Assembly: GCA_947477655.1 (NCBI GenBank)
Contig: CANJTS010000007.1
Coordinates: 1 to 64,000, forward strand
DNA length: 64,000 bases
From: CAILUG01 sp903844415
GTDB taxonomy: Bacteria > Pseudomonadota > Gammaproteobacteria > Pseudomonadales > Pseudohongiellaceae
Direction of reading: 5' to 3'
Shown here one piece after another: positions 44,515-54,259 of the stretch (within the stretch, counting starts at the first letter, position 1; each line of letters opens with the position of its first letter). The notes beneath the pieces were generated by a model, which did not search any database, was not told the DNA's origin, and saw nothing but the letters and a program-made list of their open reading frames with translations. Made by a program: the position numbers and the translations under genes.

Positions 44515-44598
44515 AAATATTTCATCACTTAGTTAATTTGATTTTTTTCAAACCAGTTGAACTAATAAAATTAGACAACCTAATGTCAACAATCGAGA

Positions 44599-47500
44599 TT
44601 ATCGAACCGCAGGAGCAGTCGGCGCTGCAAGCGCAGGAAGGGGTGGTTCAACTTCGGTCACAGCAGCATCTGTTGGTGGTACAAATCCAGCTTCCGGATT
44701 ATCCCAAGGGCCATCAAGACGGTAAACAATTGTAGTGAAATCTTCCACCTGCTTGGCGAAAATCTTGCTAGCAATATAAGTACTGAGCGCGATTGGCCAT
44801 GCTCCCAACATACCCGCTAGCATAGAAATATTTTCACCTAAAGGTATACGTACCTGCATATCTGCGGCGATAGTCTGCTCTGCTAGATTAATTTCGCCAT
44901 TAATAGTGATTTTACTAGAAGTTCCTTCAATATTGATCACATCGTTGGTCGTAACCACACCTTGAGTGAAATTCATATTGCCGCTAATGCTGTCAAAGGC
45001 AAATCCACTTTGAAACAAGTCCGAAAAGTCCAGCTGTAATCGTCGAATCAACGAATCAAAATTGAGCGCACCAAACAACTTGCTCGAACCGGCTTCAATA
45101 TCCACAAATCCACCGTTGCTAATATCCATCTGCAACTGACCACTGGCATGCGCTAAAGAAAAAGCCACCGGCGATCCGTTCCATTGCAGATTACCTGCAA
45201 AACGCGCACTTTCACTTTCTACGTTGGCATCATTGCCCCAGGCAGGCAATACTTCCGCCAGATTACCTGCGGCAAACAACCCATTGAAGCTGCTGGTATG
45301 TTTACCAGCGGAATATAGCCAATCTATATTGGCTCCTCCGGTTTCTGCCAGATCGGAAATATGCGCATCTGCTGCGCTCATCTTGAAATTGGATACATTA
45401 GCCCCCCCACGATTGGGATTTAAAACAAATGAAAAGGCCCCCAAATTGTATTCCCCTACGCTGAGCTCTGCGGTAGCGAAGTCCATAGCCGGCAAATTGG
45501 CAGGATTGACCGCCTCTAATAAATCCTCCTCAGCAGCAATGGACTCCGCTGTGGCGGCTGTGTTTTCGACGGGTAGTTCCTGGCGAGGTGGAAAGCGCAA
45601 ATAATCTAGATTCACCAACCAAGGCAATGAAATATCGTCTGGGATGGTAAAATTGCCTGCGATGAGGGTGTTTTGACCAAAAATCGACCATGCAGAATTA
45701 ATGTGCTGAATTTGCATATTTATGGTAGGGAACTGCGACCCAAAAATAAAAAGCTCGCCCACGTTTACATCGATCAAACGTAGATAATCAGACATTGACC
45801 GCGAACCTTCTAGTCCTTGATTAAAAATATCAGCTACTGACTCCCACTCTTCATATTCAAATCGCTCCAGATCACCATTAATCAACAGACCTGGTGCATC
45901 CGCATCAGCCTGGCGAATAGTGAAATTGCGATTACGATCACCAAAATAGAGCTGACCACGCTGTATACCATCGGTATCAAGTACCATTTCTCCCGACAAA
46001 ATATCGCCATATCGGGCTGTCATGGTTGTAGTTGTGTCAGCAAAGGCGAGACTGAGTTCCATACTCCTCGCCGCTCCCATGCTTTTTTCCATAGGCGCTG
46101 GCAACAAGCTCATCACTCCCAGCAGATCTGTATCAATATCCAATCGTGAACGAGTGCCATCACTCAAAGGATTGGCTGGAATACTCAGCCTGGCATTGTA
46201 GTCAAAAGCACCGGGCGTAAAATCGAGTAGCGTACGTACAAAACCACTTTGATTTGGCCATTGCTGTAGTGCTTGTGTACTGGCTCGCCCCTGACTACTG
46301 ATTACAATTTCGCGTCCAGCTCCGCTATCTGCCATTGTGGTGATTCCCGCCGTTACAGGGTAATCAAACAAACGCGCATCCAGCGCAGTGGCATTAAGTC
46401 CATCGATGCTGTTGTAAGTCACCGTACCGTTTATATCAGTGAAAGTCAGACCATAATCTTTAATCTGAAGTTCGCTGTCAGTGCTAACAACATTAATAGA
46501 AACAACGTCAGCTGCTTGGTTTGCGCCCAAGGGAATGTTGAGATTTAAGGCGACATCCACTGCGCCGGTGGCTTGCCAGTTGTCAAGAAAATCGCCAATG
46601 GTGGTATGTACTGGCGTGGTACGCAGAAACTCGAGACCCACTGCAGTTGTTGATTTAGCTATTCCATCGACTACCAGTAAGGCTCCTCCTACAGCTTGTG
46701 GACGCACTGTTGCGGTCGCAGGCAACAGATCGATGCCGGAAATTTGAGCAGTTGTAGTGCTAACATCGACTAGCGCATCACGCACTTCAACATGGCCACT
46801 TATAGCATCAAGAGCTGGCCAATCTGGCAAAAATTTAAGCTGGCCATTGTTGATGTTGTACCAGGATGCAGATGTTTTTGCGGCGCCTGGGGCTCCGCTC
46901 AATGTTGACGTACGCAAAATGAACCCATTGTTACTGAGTTGACCCGCCAACAAGGCGGTGTCCAACCAACTCATCGTTTCTTTTAGATCAGGCATGGTGG
47001 GCAAATAGGCAGAACGAGTGGCTAGATCCATGCTCTGCATGCCAACTAGCAGACTCAGATCAGATTCTAGTCCATTGCGGCTATTTACCGTGTTATACAA
47101 ATCGAACTGAAGTCTGCCCCGTAAAAAGGGATTTTCCAGATCAATGATGCTGCTCTGTACGCGTAAATCACGATCTTTTAACTGCCAATTCACCCGAGCG
47201 TTGATATGGTCATAGTGCCAGGATTGCGCAAAAAACTGTGGGAATTTAATGGTGAAATCTTGGCTATCAAGTTCCACGAAACCAGAATCTGCTTGCGCTT
47301 GAATAAAACCTTGCACACCAGTGCCGGCAGGAGCACTTTGCCAGGCATCTACACCGACATCGTGCAAATTGCCGCGCAACTTAAACAACCCTGGATAGTT
47401 ACCATCCAGAGTGGTTTCTATAACCACATTTTGCAAGAAACCGTGCGGGTTTAGCGTTCGTAAGGCATTGGCTCCAACCTCAGGCAAGGGCAATGCCGTT

Positions 47501-48663
47501 TGCGCTAGATTTGACAACATAGACAGATCAATCTCATTTGCCTGAATACGCAAGGGATAACTGGATGTGGCTGGCAAGCTCACTTGTAAGTGCTCAATAT
47601 CCCAGGGTGTTTGCTGCCAGTCCAATGCTAGATCTTCAAAACCCAGTAGCAAACCACCATCAATAGCTGTTGATTGAAAATCCGGACGTAATGCAAACAT
47701 TGAGCTTGCGTTTTGGATGTCAAATTTATGAATCCCTTCGACTTCAGCGGCCAGTATTGTGACATCAGAAAAATGGCCACTCAGACGATGTAAGCCATTA
47801 CTATCAAAATTTGCCCATAGATTCACGCTCCCATGTGCAGCTTGCAGTTGCCAATTTTCAGGCAACGCTGCTGCTAGATATTGGGTCATGTTTAAATCAG
47901 TAATAGATGCATAAATTGAGGCGAAAAATGTTTCAGTGGGATTACCTTCCATTGCAAGGATGAGCTGGGTAGGTACTTGTTGTCCATTAATCCTGGCTTG
48001 TAGGTGCAGATCATGCTGGTTGCCCGAATTAAACAAATTAATATGTAGGGCATCCAAGCTAACTGGAACATTATTCAACGGGATGATGCGTATTACCGAT
48101 TCAGAAAGTGTAACTAACTTGGTATCAAAAATTGCATCCAGAAGTTGTCGTGAATAGTCTGGACCGACGCCAGCAAGCCCTGCCAAAGTCCACTTATTTG
48201 TGGAAGTTTCTGCCAAGGTTAAATCCAGACCAGTAATACTGACTTTTGTGATAACCGCTTTTTGCGCCAGCAAACTTCTTAAAGGATCGAGACTCAATAC
48301 AGCACTGCTGATTTTATGTTGTTGGGCATTTTCTGAAGTAATCAGGCGCAGATTGCTTATTTGGAGTGCCGGACTAAAACGAAACCAACCTCCTTTTAAT
48401 TCGCCGATAGTAACTGGCGCTCCCAGCATTTGAGACAGCAGCATTTCCACCGCTACAGTTTGATCACTCAAACGCGCCATTAACAACCTGCCACCAGTAA
48501 GATACAAAGTACACAGTAGCAACAGGCAGAAAATTAAATGCAAAAAACGGCGAAAGAGCCGTGCTGGTAAGCGGCACAAAAAGTTCTGGAATACGCGAAG
48601 AATATTAATACCGCTGTTGCGGATAAACGCTATAAACCGAGAAATTTTTGTGGTTGAGTACAT
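44599..48663 (-). CDS. yhdP: YhdP, AsmA-like envelope protein
   Basis: Very large (1354 residues) inner-membrane-anchored protein of the TamB/AsmA/YhdP group, implicated in carrying phospholipid to the outer membrane. A single membrane segment near residues 40-60 (LHLIFCLLLLCTLYL) is followed by a DUF3971-type region and repeated beta-strand modules that should form a hydrophobic groove across the periplasm. The C-terminal AsmA-like region ends with the DGPWDNPEA motif and a Pro/Ala-rich tail. It begins 3 bp after rng ends, as in many gammaproteobacteria. Confidence 0.94.
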   Translation of the reverse strand: MYSTTKISRFIAFIRNSGINILRVFQNFLCRLPARLFRRFLHLIFCLLLLCTLYLTGGRLLMARLSDQTVAVEMLLSQMLGAPVTIGELKGGWFRFSPALQISNLRLITSENAQQHKISSAVLSLDPLRSLLAQKAVITKVSITGLDLTLAETSTNKWTLAGLAGVGPDYSRQLLDAIFDTKLVTLSESVIRIIPLNNVPVSLDALHINLFNSGNQHDLHLQARINGQQVPTQLILAMEGNPTETFFASIYASITDLNMTQYLAAALPENWQLQAAHGSVNLWANFDSNGLHRLSGHFSDVTILAAEVEGIHKFDIQNASSMFALRPDFQSTAIDGGLLLGFEDLALDWQQTPWDIEHLQVSLPATSSYPLRIQANEIDLSMLSNLAQTALPLPEVGANALRTLNPHGFLQNVVIETTLDGNYPGLFKLRGNLHDVGVDAWQSAPAGTGVQGFIQAQADSGFVELDSQDFTIKFPQFFAQSWHYDHINARVNWQLKDRDLRVQSSIIDLENPFLRGRLQFDLYNTVNSRNGLESDLSLLVGMQSMDLATRSAYLPTMPDLKETMSWLDTALLAGQLSNNGFILRTSTLSGAPGAAKTSASWYNINNGQLKFLPDWPALDAISGHVEVRDALVDVSTTTAQISGIDLLPATATVRPQAVGGALLVVDGIAKSTTAVGLEFLRTTPVHTTIGDFLDNWQATGAVDVALNLNIPLGANQAADVVSINVVSTDSELQIKDYGLTFTDINGTVTYNSIDGLNATALDARLFDYPVTAGITTMADSGAGREIVISSQGRASTQALQQWPNQSGFVRTLLDFTPGAFDYNARLSIPANPLSDGTRSRLDIDTDLLGVMSLLPAPMEKSMGAARSMELSLAFADTTTTMTARYGDILSGEMVLDTDGIQRGQLYFGDRNRNFTIRQADADAPGLLINGDLERFEYEEWESVADIFNQGLEGSRSMSDYLRLIDVNVGELFIFGSQFPTINMQIQHINSAWSIFGQNTLIAGNFTIPDDISLPWLVNLDYLRFPPRQELPVENTAATAESIAAEEDLLEAVNPANLPAMDFATAELSVGEYNLGAFSFVLNPNRGGANVSNFKMSAADAHISDLAETGGANIDWLYSAGKHTSSFNGLFAAGNLAEVLPAWGNDANVESESARFAGNLQWNGSPVAFSLAHASGQLQMDISNGGFVDIEAGSSKLFGALNFDSLIRRLQLDFSDLFQSGFAFDSISGNMNFTQGVVTTNDVINIEGTSSKITINGEINLAEQTIAADMQVRIPLGENISMLAGMLGAWPIALSTYIASKIFAKQVEDFTTIVYRLDGPWDNPEAGFVPPTDAAVTEVEPPLPALAAPTAPAVR

Positions 48664-48666
48664 GGC

Positions 48667-50145
48667 TTAGTACAACACCACATCAAATTGTTCAATAATA
48701 TACAAGGCTTCCACTTGAAAGCTGATAGTTTTACCAGTTAAGAGTTCTAGATCGACCACTGTATTGGACTCTTCATCCAACAGGCGATCCACCACTTGCT
48801 GTGAAGCCATCACCAACAATTTGGTATTTTCAAATACACGCGCCATACGCATTATTTCACGGAAGATTTCATAACAAACTGATTCAGGTGTTTTGGTGCT
48901 CGCTTTCCCTTTGCAGACAGTACATGGCTGACATAGGATTTGCTGCAGACTTTCGCGTATACGTTTGCGGGTCATTTGCACCAGGCCTAATTCCGAAAGA
49001 GGGTAGATGCGCGTACGAGCCGGATCTTTTTCCAAAGCACTGGCAAGCACCCGCAACACCTGCCGTTTATGCTCGGCATCCGCCATGTCAATAAAATCTA
49101 TAATGATCATGCCACCAATATTCCGCACTTTGATCTGCCTTGCGATGGACTTGGCCGCTTCGAGGTTGGTTTTGAAAATAGTTTCTTCCTGATTACTCAC
49201 CCCAACAAAAGTGCCTGTATTAACATCAATCGTGGTCATGGCTTCATTTTGATCGATTACCAGATTACCGCCGGATTTTAATTTCACTTCACGGCTAAGC
49301 GCCTTCTGGATTTCGTCTTCAATACCGTACACATCAAACAAAGGCCGCTCACCCTGATAATGCTCTAAGCTGCTTTCAATTTCAGGCATAAATTCTCGGG
49401 AAAATTGCTGCACTTCTTCATAAATAGCAGCATCATCAATTCGAATACGCTCTACTTGTGGTTTGAGCAAATCACGCAAAGCACGCACATACAAAACCAA
49501 ATCTTGGTAGATCACCTTGATTTCATGCGTAACACTAATTCTTTTGTCGACTGTATTCCATAACCGCCGTAAAAACCTGATGTCGTTCAGGAGTTCAGTT
49601 TCATGCACACCATCTGCTGCTGTCCGTAAAATAAAACCAGCCTGTCCTTGTATACCTTCCTGAACTACACAGTTACCCAAAATTGACTGCAATCTTTCCC
49701 GCTCGTCTTCATTTTCAATACGCTGGGAAATGCCCAGATGCCGATTTCTAGGCAAATAGACCAAAAATCTCGAAGCCATGGAAAGTTGCGTGGTCAAACG
49801 AGCCCCCTTAGACGCGATAGGTTCCTTAACTACTTGCACCACCAGTTGCTGACCTTCACGCAACAGCATACTTATGTTGGGCGTCCCTTCTTGTTCGAGC
49901 TCATAGCCATCCAACCCGAGAATGACGACATCGGCTGCATGAATAAACCCAGCTTTTGCAAGTCCGATATCAACAAACGCAGCCTGCATGCCTGGCATCA
50001 CTCGAACAACCTTGCCTAGATAGATATTGCCCACTGGGCCGCGTTTGTTGTTGCGTTCAATATATATTTCTTGCAGCAAGCCTTGCTCAATGAGCGCCAC
50101 ACGGGTTTCACTGGGGCTGGCATTCATCAAAATTTCAATACTCAC
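48667..50145 (-). CDS. rng: Ribonuclease G
   Basis: RNase E/G family endonuclease that matures 16S rRNA 5' ends and degrades some mRNAs. An S1 domain (about 30-130) precedes the catalytic core; the metal-binding aspartates lie in TTIDVNTGTFVG and GGMIIIDFIDMADAEH, and C-x2-C (QPCTVCKG) near residue 403 is the zinc link. The 492 residues match RNase G and lack RNase E's scaffold tail. Its ATG overlaps the maf stop by 4 bp. Confidence 0.96.
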   Translation of the reverse strand: MSIEILMNASPSETRVALIEQGLLQEIYIERNNKRGPVGNIYLGKVVRVMPGMQAAFVDIGLAKAGFIHAADVVILGLDGYELEQEGTPNISMLLREGQQLVVQVVKEPIASKGARLTTQLSMASRFLVYLPRNRHLGISQRIENEDERERLQSILGNCVVQEGIQGQAGFILRTAADGVHETELLNDIRFLRRLWNTVDKRISVTHEIKVIYQDLVLYVRALRDLLKPQVERIRIDDAAIYEEVQQFSREFMPEIESSLEHYQGERPLFDVYGIEDEIQKALSREVKLKSGGNLVIDQNEAMTTIDVNTGTFVGVSNQEETIFKTNLEAAKSIARQIKVRNIGGMIIIDFIDMADAEHKRQVLRVLASALEKDPARTRIYPLSELGLVQMTRKRIRESLQQILCQPCTVCKGKASTKTPESVCYEIFREIMRMARVFENTKLLVMASQQVVDRLLDEESNTVVDLELLTGKTISFQVEALYIIEQFDVVLY

Positions 50146-50813
50146 ACGGCTGCTCCAGCCAATAACTTGGTAGTGTTTATCCCAAATTCAGTCAAAATTT
50201 GTAGTGTTTCAAATAAAGGCAAACCCACCACATTGCTGTAACTGCCCTCGATACGACTGACAAATAATGCTCCAAGCCCCTGAATGGCATAGGCACCCGC
50301 TTTGTCACAAGGTTCACCTGATTCCCAATAAGCAATAATTTCACTTTCCTCCAAAGGACGAAAAAAAACAGTGGTACTGACAAGCCTCTGAACAATTTTC
50401 CCTGCCTGCGCAATGGCAACCCCTGTTAGCACCTGATGCTGACTACCTGACAACAGTTTGAGCATAAGAATTGCCTCAGCTAAGTTAGCCGGTTTACCCA
50501 GGATTTGTCCTTGAAAAACCACTGTAGTGTCAGCGGCTAACACCGGCATGGGCAATACATAGGCTTTGTCATGTAAACCTGCTTCCAATTTTTCGCGGGC
50601 CAAGCGCAATACATAGTGGCCAGGATCTTCATTAATGTGATTACTTTCATCTATCTGCTGCGGCAATGTGACAAACGACAATCCTACTTGCGCGAGTAAC
50701 TCCTGTCGTCTTGGGGAAGCCGAGGCCAAATATATCAATGGACACTGAGGAGAAATGTGAGTCATTAAAGCTGCTGCAAAGCCATGAGAAGAGGGGTTGT
50801 TCAAGCGCAGCAT
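50142..50813 (-). CDS. Maf family nucleoside triphosphate pyrophosphatase
   Basis: Hydrolyses non-canonical or pyrimidine nucleoside triphosphates (dTTP/UTP type, like YhdE). The signature LIYLASASPRRQELLAQVG is near the N-terminus, and the VLAADTTVVFQGQILGKP and GDKAGAYAIQGLG-like (CDKAGAYAIQGLG) blocks are intact. I use the ATG at 50813 because GAGTG precedes it; the ATG at 50765, 10 residues before the signature, better fits typical Maf N-termini but has no clear ribosome binding site. maf-rng-yhdP is a conserved gene order. Confidence 0.92.
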   Translation of the reverse strand: MLRLNNPSSHGFAAALMTHISPQCPLIYLASASPRRQELLAQVGLSFVTLPQQIDESNHINEDPGHYVLRLAREKLEAGLHDKAYVLPMPVLAADTTVVFQGQILGKPANLAEAILMLKLLSGSQHQVLTGVAIAQAGKIVQRLVSTTVFFRPLEESEIIAYWESGEPCDKAGAYAIQGLGALFVSRIEGSYSNVVGLPLFETLQILTEFGINTTKLLAGAAV

Positions 50814-51004
50814 TATCACTCATGGCAAGCCACTCAAGAAACACTTTGGTATTAACTGAGCCAGCGCTAACTGTACTCCATTAATGCCCGAACATAGATT
50901 AACCCCAGCTTAACTAAATACTGGCTGCTAATAGCCAAGATTTATTTCATGAGGTCGCGGTGGTTTTTCCCGTACCCAATCACTATACTTGCGACTAATA
51001 CCAT

Positions 51005-52003
51005 ATGGCAAAACTCAAATTTCAAAATCACACATTTACGCTCGAACCCTACGAAAGTGTGCTCGATTGTTTGTTGCGCAACGCCCAAACCATTCCTTAT
51101 GCCTGCAAAGCCGGAACCTGCCAGGCTTGTTTGATCAGAACCATTGCTTGTGAAGCAACCGCTGAATCCAAAAAATGGATCAAAAACGCCTTACAGGACA
51201 AGGGTTATACACTGGCCTGTCAGTGGTTGCCTGAACAGGATGTACATGCCGCACTGCCGACCATAGAAGAGTTTTCAGTTGCTGTACTGATCAGCGAACT
51301 TGTTATGCTCAATAAATCGGTGATGCGGGTGAAGTTGGATGTCAAAGATCCCGCCGAGATGTTTCATTATCGGCCAGGTCAATATCTTTCGCTCATCAAC
51401 CCTGACGGTATTATCCGCAGTTATTCCATAGCAAATTCTTACGAAAAAGATCAATGTATCGAACTTCATATCGCTAACACTGAACATGGTATTTTTACAC
51501 AGTGGCTGTTTAAGTCGGCTGTGGTTGGTATGAAGATTCATATACGGGGCCCAAGTGGTACCTGCTTTTATAACGATGCGATAGAAAAAGACCAAGTATT
51601 AGTTATGGCAGGGACGGGCACAGGGCTTGCTCCCTTGTACGGTATTGCCAGAGATGCACTAACCCATGGCCATAGTGGCCCGATTACTTTCTATCATGGT
51701 GGCCGCAGCGATGCTCACCTGTATTACCGTGAGCAATTACTCGCGCTGCAACACGAATTTCCTTTGTTTGATTATCGTCCGTGTACTATTGATGCGAGCT
51801 CTGATCCTGCTGTGCTTACTGGTCGACTTGAACAAATTGTTGAAGCACAACTGGACAGTAGTCATCTGCAAAAAATGCGGTTCTTTTTATGTGGAGCTCC
51901 CACATTTGTGTTTGACATGCGCAAACGGATTTATCTCAAAGGTGCACGCGCCGACAATATAATTTGCGACCCCTTTACGGAGAGAAATGTTACGCCCACT
52001 TAA
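51005..52003 (+). CDS. Ferredoxin-type NAD(P)H flavin reductase
   Basis: Three-domain electron-transfer protein of 332 residues. A plant-type 2Fe-2S domain (1-90) has ligands C34, C39, C42 and C72. An FAD domain follows with RSYSIANS, and then an NAD domain with GTGTGLAPLYGIA and CGAPTFV. The order ferredoxin-FAD-NAD is that of reductases serving phenol hydroxylases, dioxygenases and AscD-type dehydratases. No oxygenase component is adjacent, so its partner is unknown. The ATG lacks an obvious ribosome binding site. Confidence 0.9.
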   Translation: MAKLKFQNHTFTLEPYESVLDCLLRNAQTIPYACKAGTCQACLIRTIACEATAESKKWIKNALQDKGYTLACQWLPEQDVHAALPTIEEFSVAVLISELVMLNKSVMRVKLDVKDPAEMFHYRPGQYLSLINPDGIIRSYSIANSYEKDQCIELHIANTEHGIFTQWLFKSAVVGMKIHIRGPSGTCFYNDAIEKDQVLVMAGTGTGLAPLYGIARDALTHGHSGPITFYHGGRSDAHLYYREQLLALQHEFPLFDYRPCTIDASSDPAVLTGRLEQIVEAQLDSSHLQKMRFFLCGAPTFVFDMRKRIYLKGARADNIICDPFTERNVTPT

Positions 52004-52087
52004 ACGACAAATGACTGTGAATTTTGGCGCCAACTTGGCAGCACTACCGTGTTAACAAGATTTACAAAATCGCCATACAAAACCAAA

Positions 52088-52852
52088 TTAACAATTACTG
52101 GCTTGCCATTGAAGTACTGCTGAGAAGGGCACTGAGCCGCCAAAAATATCCAGCGCACTACCAATAGTCAGATCCACTCTGCCTCCTCCCAGATATTTAA
52201 CGCGATCAAGATCTGCCAACTGATGTACCCCTCCAGCGTAGGTCACCGGACACGGACTGTGCTCTCCCAGCAGTTCAATTAATTCTTCCTGAATACCCTG
52301 CCGTAAACCTTCCACATCAACTCCATGCACCAAGAACTCGGCACAAGAGTTTGCCAGTTTGGCGAGCAAAGCAGCATTTACTTTTTCTTCGGTAAATGTT
52401 TGCCATCGATCGGTAACCACATAGAAATCGTCACCGCGCTTGCGACAGCTTAAATCCAGTACCAAACGCTCACGTCCCACGGCAGCCAGAAGTTGTTCCA
52501 ACCTATTGTAATCAAGTCGACCCTGTGAGAACGCCCAGGAAGTGACGATTACATGGCTGGCACCAGCATCAAGATAGTCGCTAGCGTTATCGGGATTGAC
52601 ACCACCGCCATATTGCAAACCACCAGGCCAGCTTTTAAGTGCAGATAGTGCTGCTTCCTGATTTCCGGTTCCGAGGGCGATAACATGTCCACCCTGCAAA
52701 TTTGCCTGCTTATATAGCATCGCAAAATCAGCTGATGAAAGGTCGGTAGAAAAATTGGTTTCCAGACTGGATGTGTTTTGGTCGTTTAAAGAACCACCCA
52801 CTATCTGCACTACTTTGCCGTGGTGCAGATCAATACAAGGGCGAAATTTCAT
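52088..52852 (-). CDS. hisA: HisA, eukaryotic (HIS6) type ProFAR isomerase
   Basis: Isomerase of the fourth step in histidine synthesis, on a TIM barrel of 254 residues. The sequence follows the fungal and plant HIS6 pattern rather than bacterial HisA: CIDLHHGKVVQIVGGSL at the start, LQYGGGVN, VIVTSWAFSQG, LVLDLSCRK, DRWQTFTEEK, VEGLRQGI, YAGGVHQLADLD and VDLTIGSALDIFGG. The catalytic aspartates (D8 and the second barrel position) are present. It is isolated from any other his gene, next to a metallo-beta-lactamase-fold gene on the same strand. Whether the host also has a standard hisA cannot be seen here. Confidence 0.9.
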   Translation of the reverse strand: MKFRPCIDLHHGKVVQIVGGSLNDQNTSSLETNFSTDLSSADFAMLYKQANLQGGHVIALGTGNQEAALSALKSWPGGLQYGGGVNPDNASDYLDAGASHVIVTSWAFSQGRLDYNRLEQLLAAVGRERLVLDLSCRKRGDDFYVVTDRWQTFTEEKVNAALLAKLANSCAEFLVHGVDVEGLRQGIQEELIELLGEHSPCPVTYAGGVHQLADLDRVKYLGGGRVDLTIGSALDIFGGSVPFSAVLQWQASNC

Positions 52853-52870
52853 GTTTATACTTGCTGATGG

Positions 52871-53770
52871 TTACTGCGCATTAAGTTCGTTGAAAATAAC
52901 AACTACTAGATCTGATCCGGCTGTGGCAACACCACCACCCCACTGCGCATCAAATTCTGCCGAGGGTTTGCTCGCCTGAATCTGCTCCACAGTCTGTCCT
53001 GCATCCTTGGCTGTCTTGATGCGTCCAATTATGGTTTGTAACATATCAAGTTGCGCCTGAACGTCAGAGCGTTTACTTACGACGCCATGGCCTGGGAGAA
53101 AAATAGTGTTGGCATCAGAGATAGACAGCAGCGTTTCGTAGGCAGCTACGATGCCGAAGAATTTGCCATTTGCAGTAGCATCGGCACGCGGATAAGAGGT
53201 TGTACGAAACACATCTCCCGTGTGAATAATATTGAGGTCCTTGAATACTACGATGGAATCGCCATCAGTATGTGCAGGGGCCAGATGCATGGCATGCATA
53301 TCATGACCATTCAAATGCAAATCCACTGTGTCACTAAAAGTAATAACCGGTAAACCGATTTTTTGTTCCGCGGTCAAGGCCTTGGTGAGATCGCCCTGTG
53401 TGAAGCCTTTTGCAAGAGTCGTGCGCACATTTTCGTGGGCAATTATAACTACTCCTGCGCCGCCCAAATTCTGATTGCCACCCGTATGGTCACCGTGGTG
53501 ATGAGTGTTAAAAACAAATCTGATTGGTTTATCACTGAGAGTGGCAACTGCGGCAATAATTTTTTCCGTGAGCGGGGCATATTGGTCATCGATCAGGAAC
53601 ACGCCATCGTCTCCTACCGATACACCGATATTGCCACCTGAGCCTTCGAGGTAATACAGACCATCCGCCAACTCATGCACAATTTCTTGTACTGCACTGA
53701 AATCTTGCGCCGGCTGTGCCAGAGCGACTGGAGCTAACAGAGCCAGAAACAGACTGCCTATTTTTTTCAT
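52871..53770 (-). CDS. Exported metallo-beta-lactamase-fold hydrolase
   Basis: The start at 53770 has GAGG 9 bp upstream and gives a clean signal peptide (1-19, ending ALAQ). The zinc motif is THHHGDHTGGN, with HTDGDSIV and LPGHGVV supplying later ligands, so it is a complete MBL site. The acts on unknown substrates; relatives include periplasmic beta-lactamase-like and quinoprotein-relay proteins. It ends 18 bp before the start of the HIS6-type hisA, suggesting co-transcription, though no shared function is obvious. Confidence 0.88.
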   Translation of the reverse strand: MKKIGSLFLALLAPVALAQPAQDFSAVQEIVHELADGLYYLEGSGGNIGVSVGDDGVFLIDDQYAPLTEKIIAAVATLSDKPIRFVFNTHHHGDHTGGNQNLGGAGVVIIAHENVRTTLAKGFTQGDLTKALTAEQKIGLPVITFSDTVDLHLNGHDMHAMHLAPAHTDGDSIVVFKDLNIIHTGDVFRTTSYPRADATANGKFFGIVAAYETLLSISDANTIFLPGHGVVSKRSDVQAQLDMLQTIIGRIKTAKDAGQTVEQIQASKPSAEFDAQWGGGVATAGSDLVVVIFNELNAQ

Positions 53771-53791
53771 TTTTATTTTCCTCTGGGCCAA

Positions 53792-54259
53792 GACCAGTTA
53801 TCAGCATACAACAAAACCCCCTAACTAAGCATCCTGCGTCTTTTAAATCATCGTTTAAAACCAGATATTTCTTGTATTTTGATTAAGAAAAAATAGTATT
53901 TTAATTAAAAATAAATTTTGATTTTTTCAGATTGCATGGAGGAATTCTGTGTGACAGACTAATGTCGTTATTCGGTACTTTTGTTCTTCCAACTTCTATT
54001 GGTGAACCACTTAAAAAGTGAGATGTAACGTTCAAAAACCAGTACCTATACGCTGCCTGCCAGCAAGGAGGGTATCTGACACCGCCTAATTTACCCTACA
54101 CCTAAAATTTCCCGTATCAACTGTTCTCGCCATAGCGCTCGCCTTTGCCCTCGTGTTGCGCGGGAGTCTTATTGATACTTTGTTATTGCAATGGAAGTCC
54201 TGACTTACTCAAGCTAACAGGGCATTAAAGTAACGGTTCACAATAGCGGAGATTGTAAT
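53792..54259. other. 468-bp gap without a gene, upstream of phoH
   Basis: No gene recognised on either strand. The left part is very AT-rich, with TTTTAAA/TTTAAAA arms at about 53841-53858. On the right, GTATCAA (54114-54120) and TTGATAC (54172-54178) are exact complements 51 bp apart, in the probable phoH leader. Confidence 0.4.

Noticed and set aside
52088..52852. Part of a histidine operon
   Set aside because: No other his gene is found in the window.
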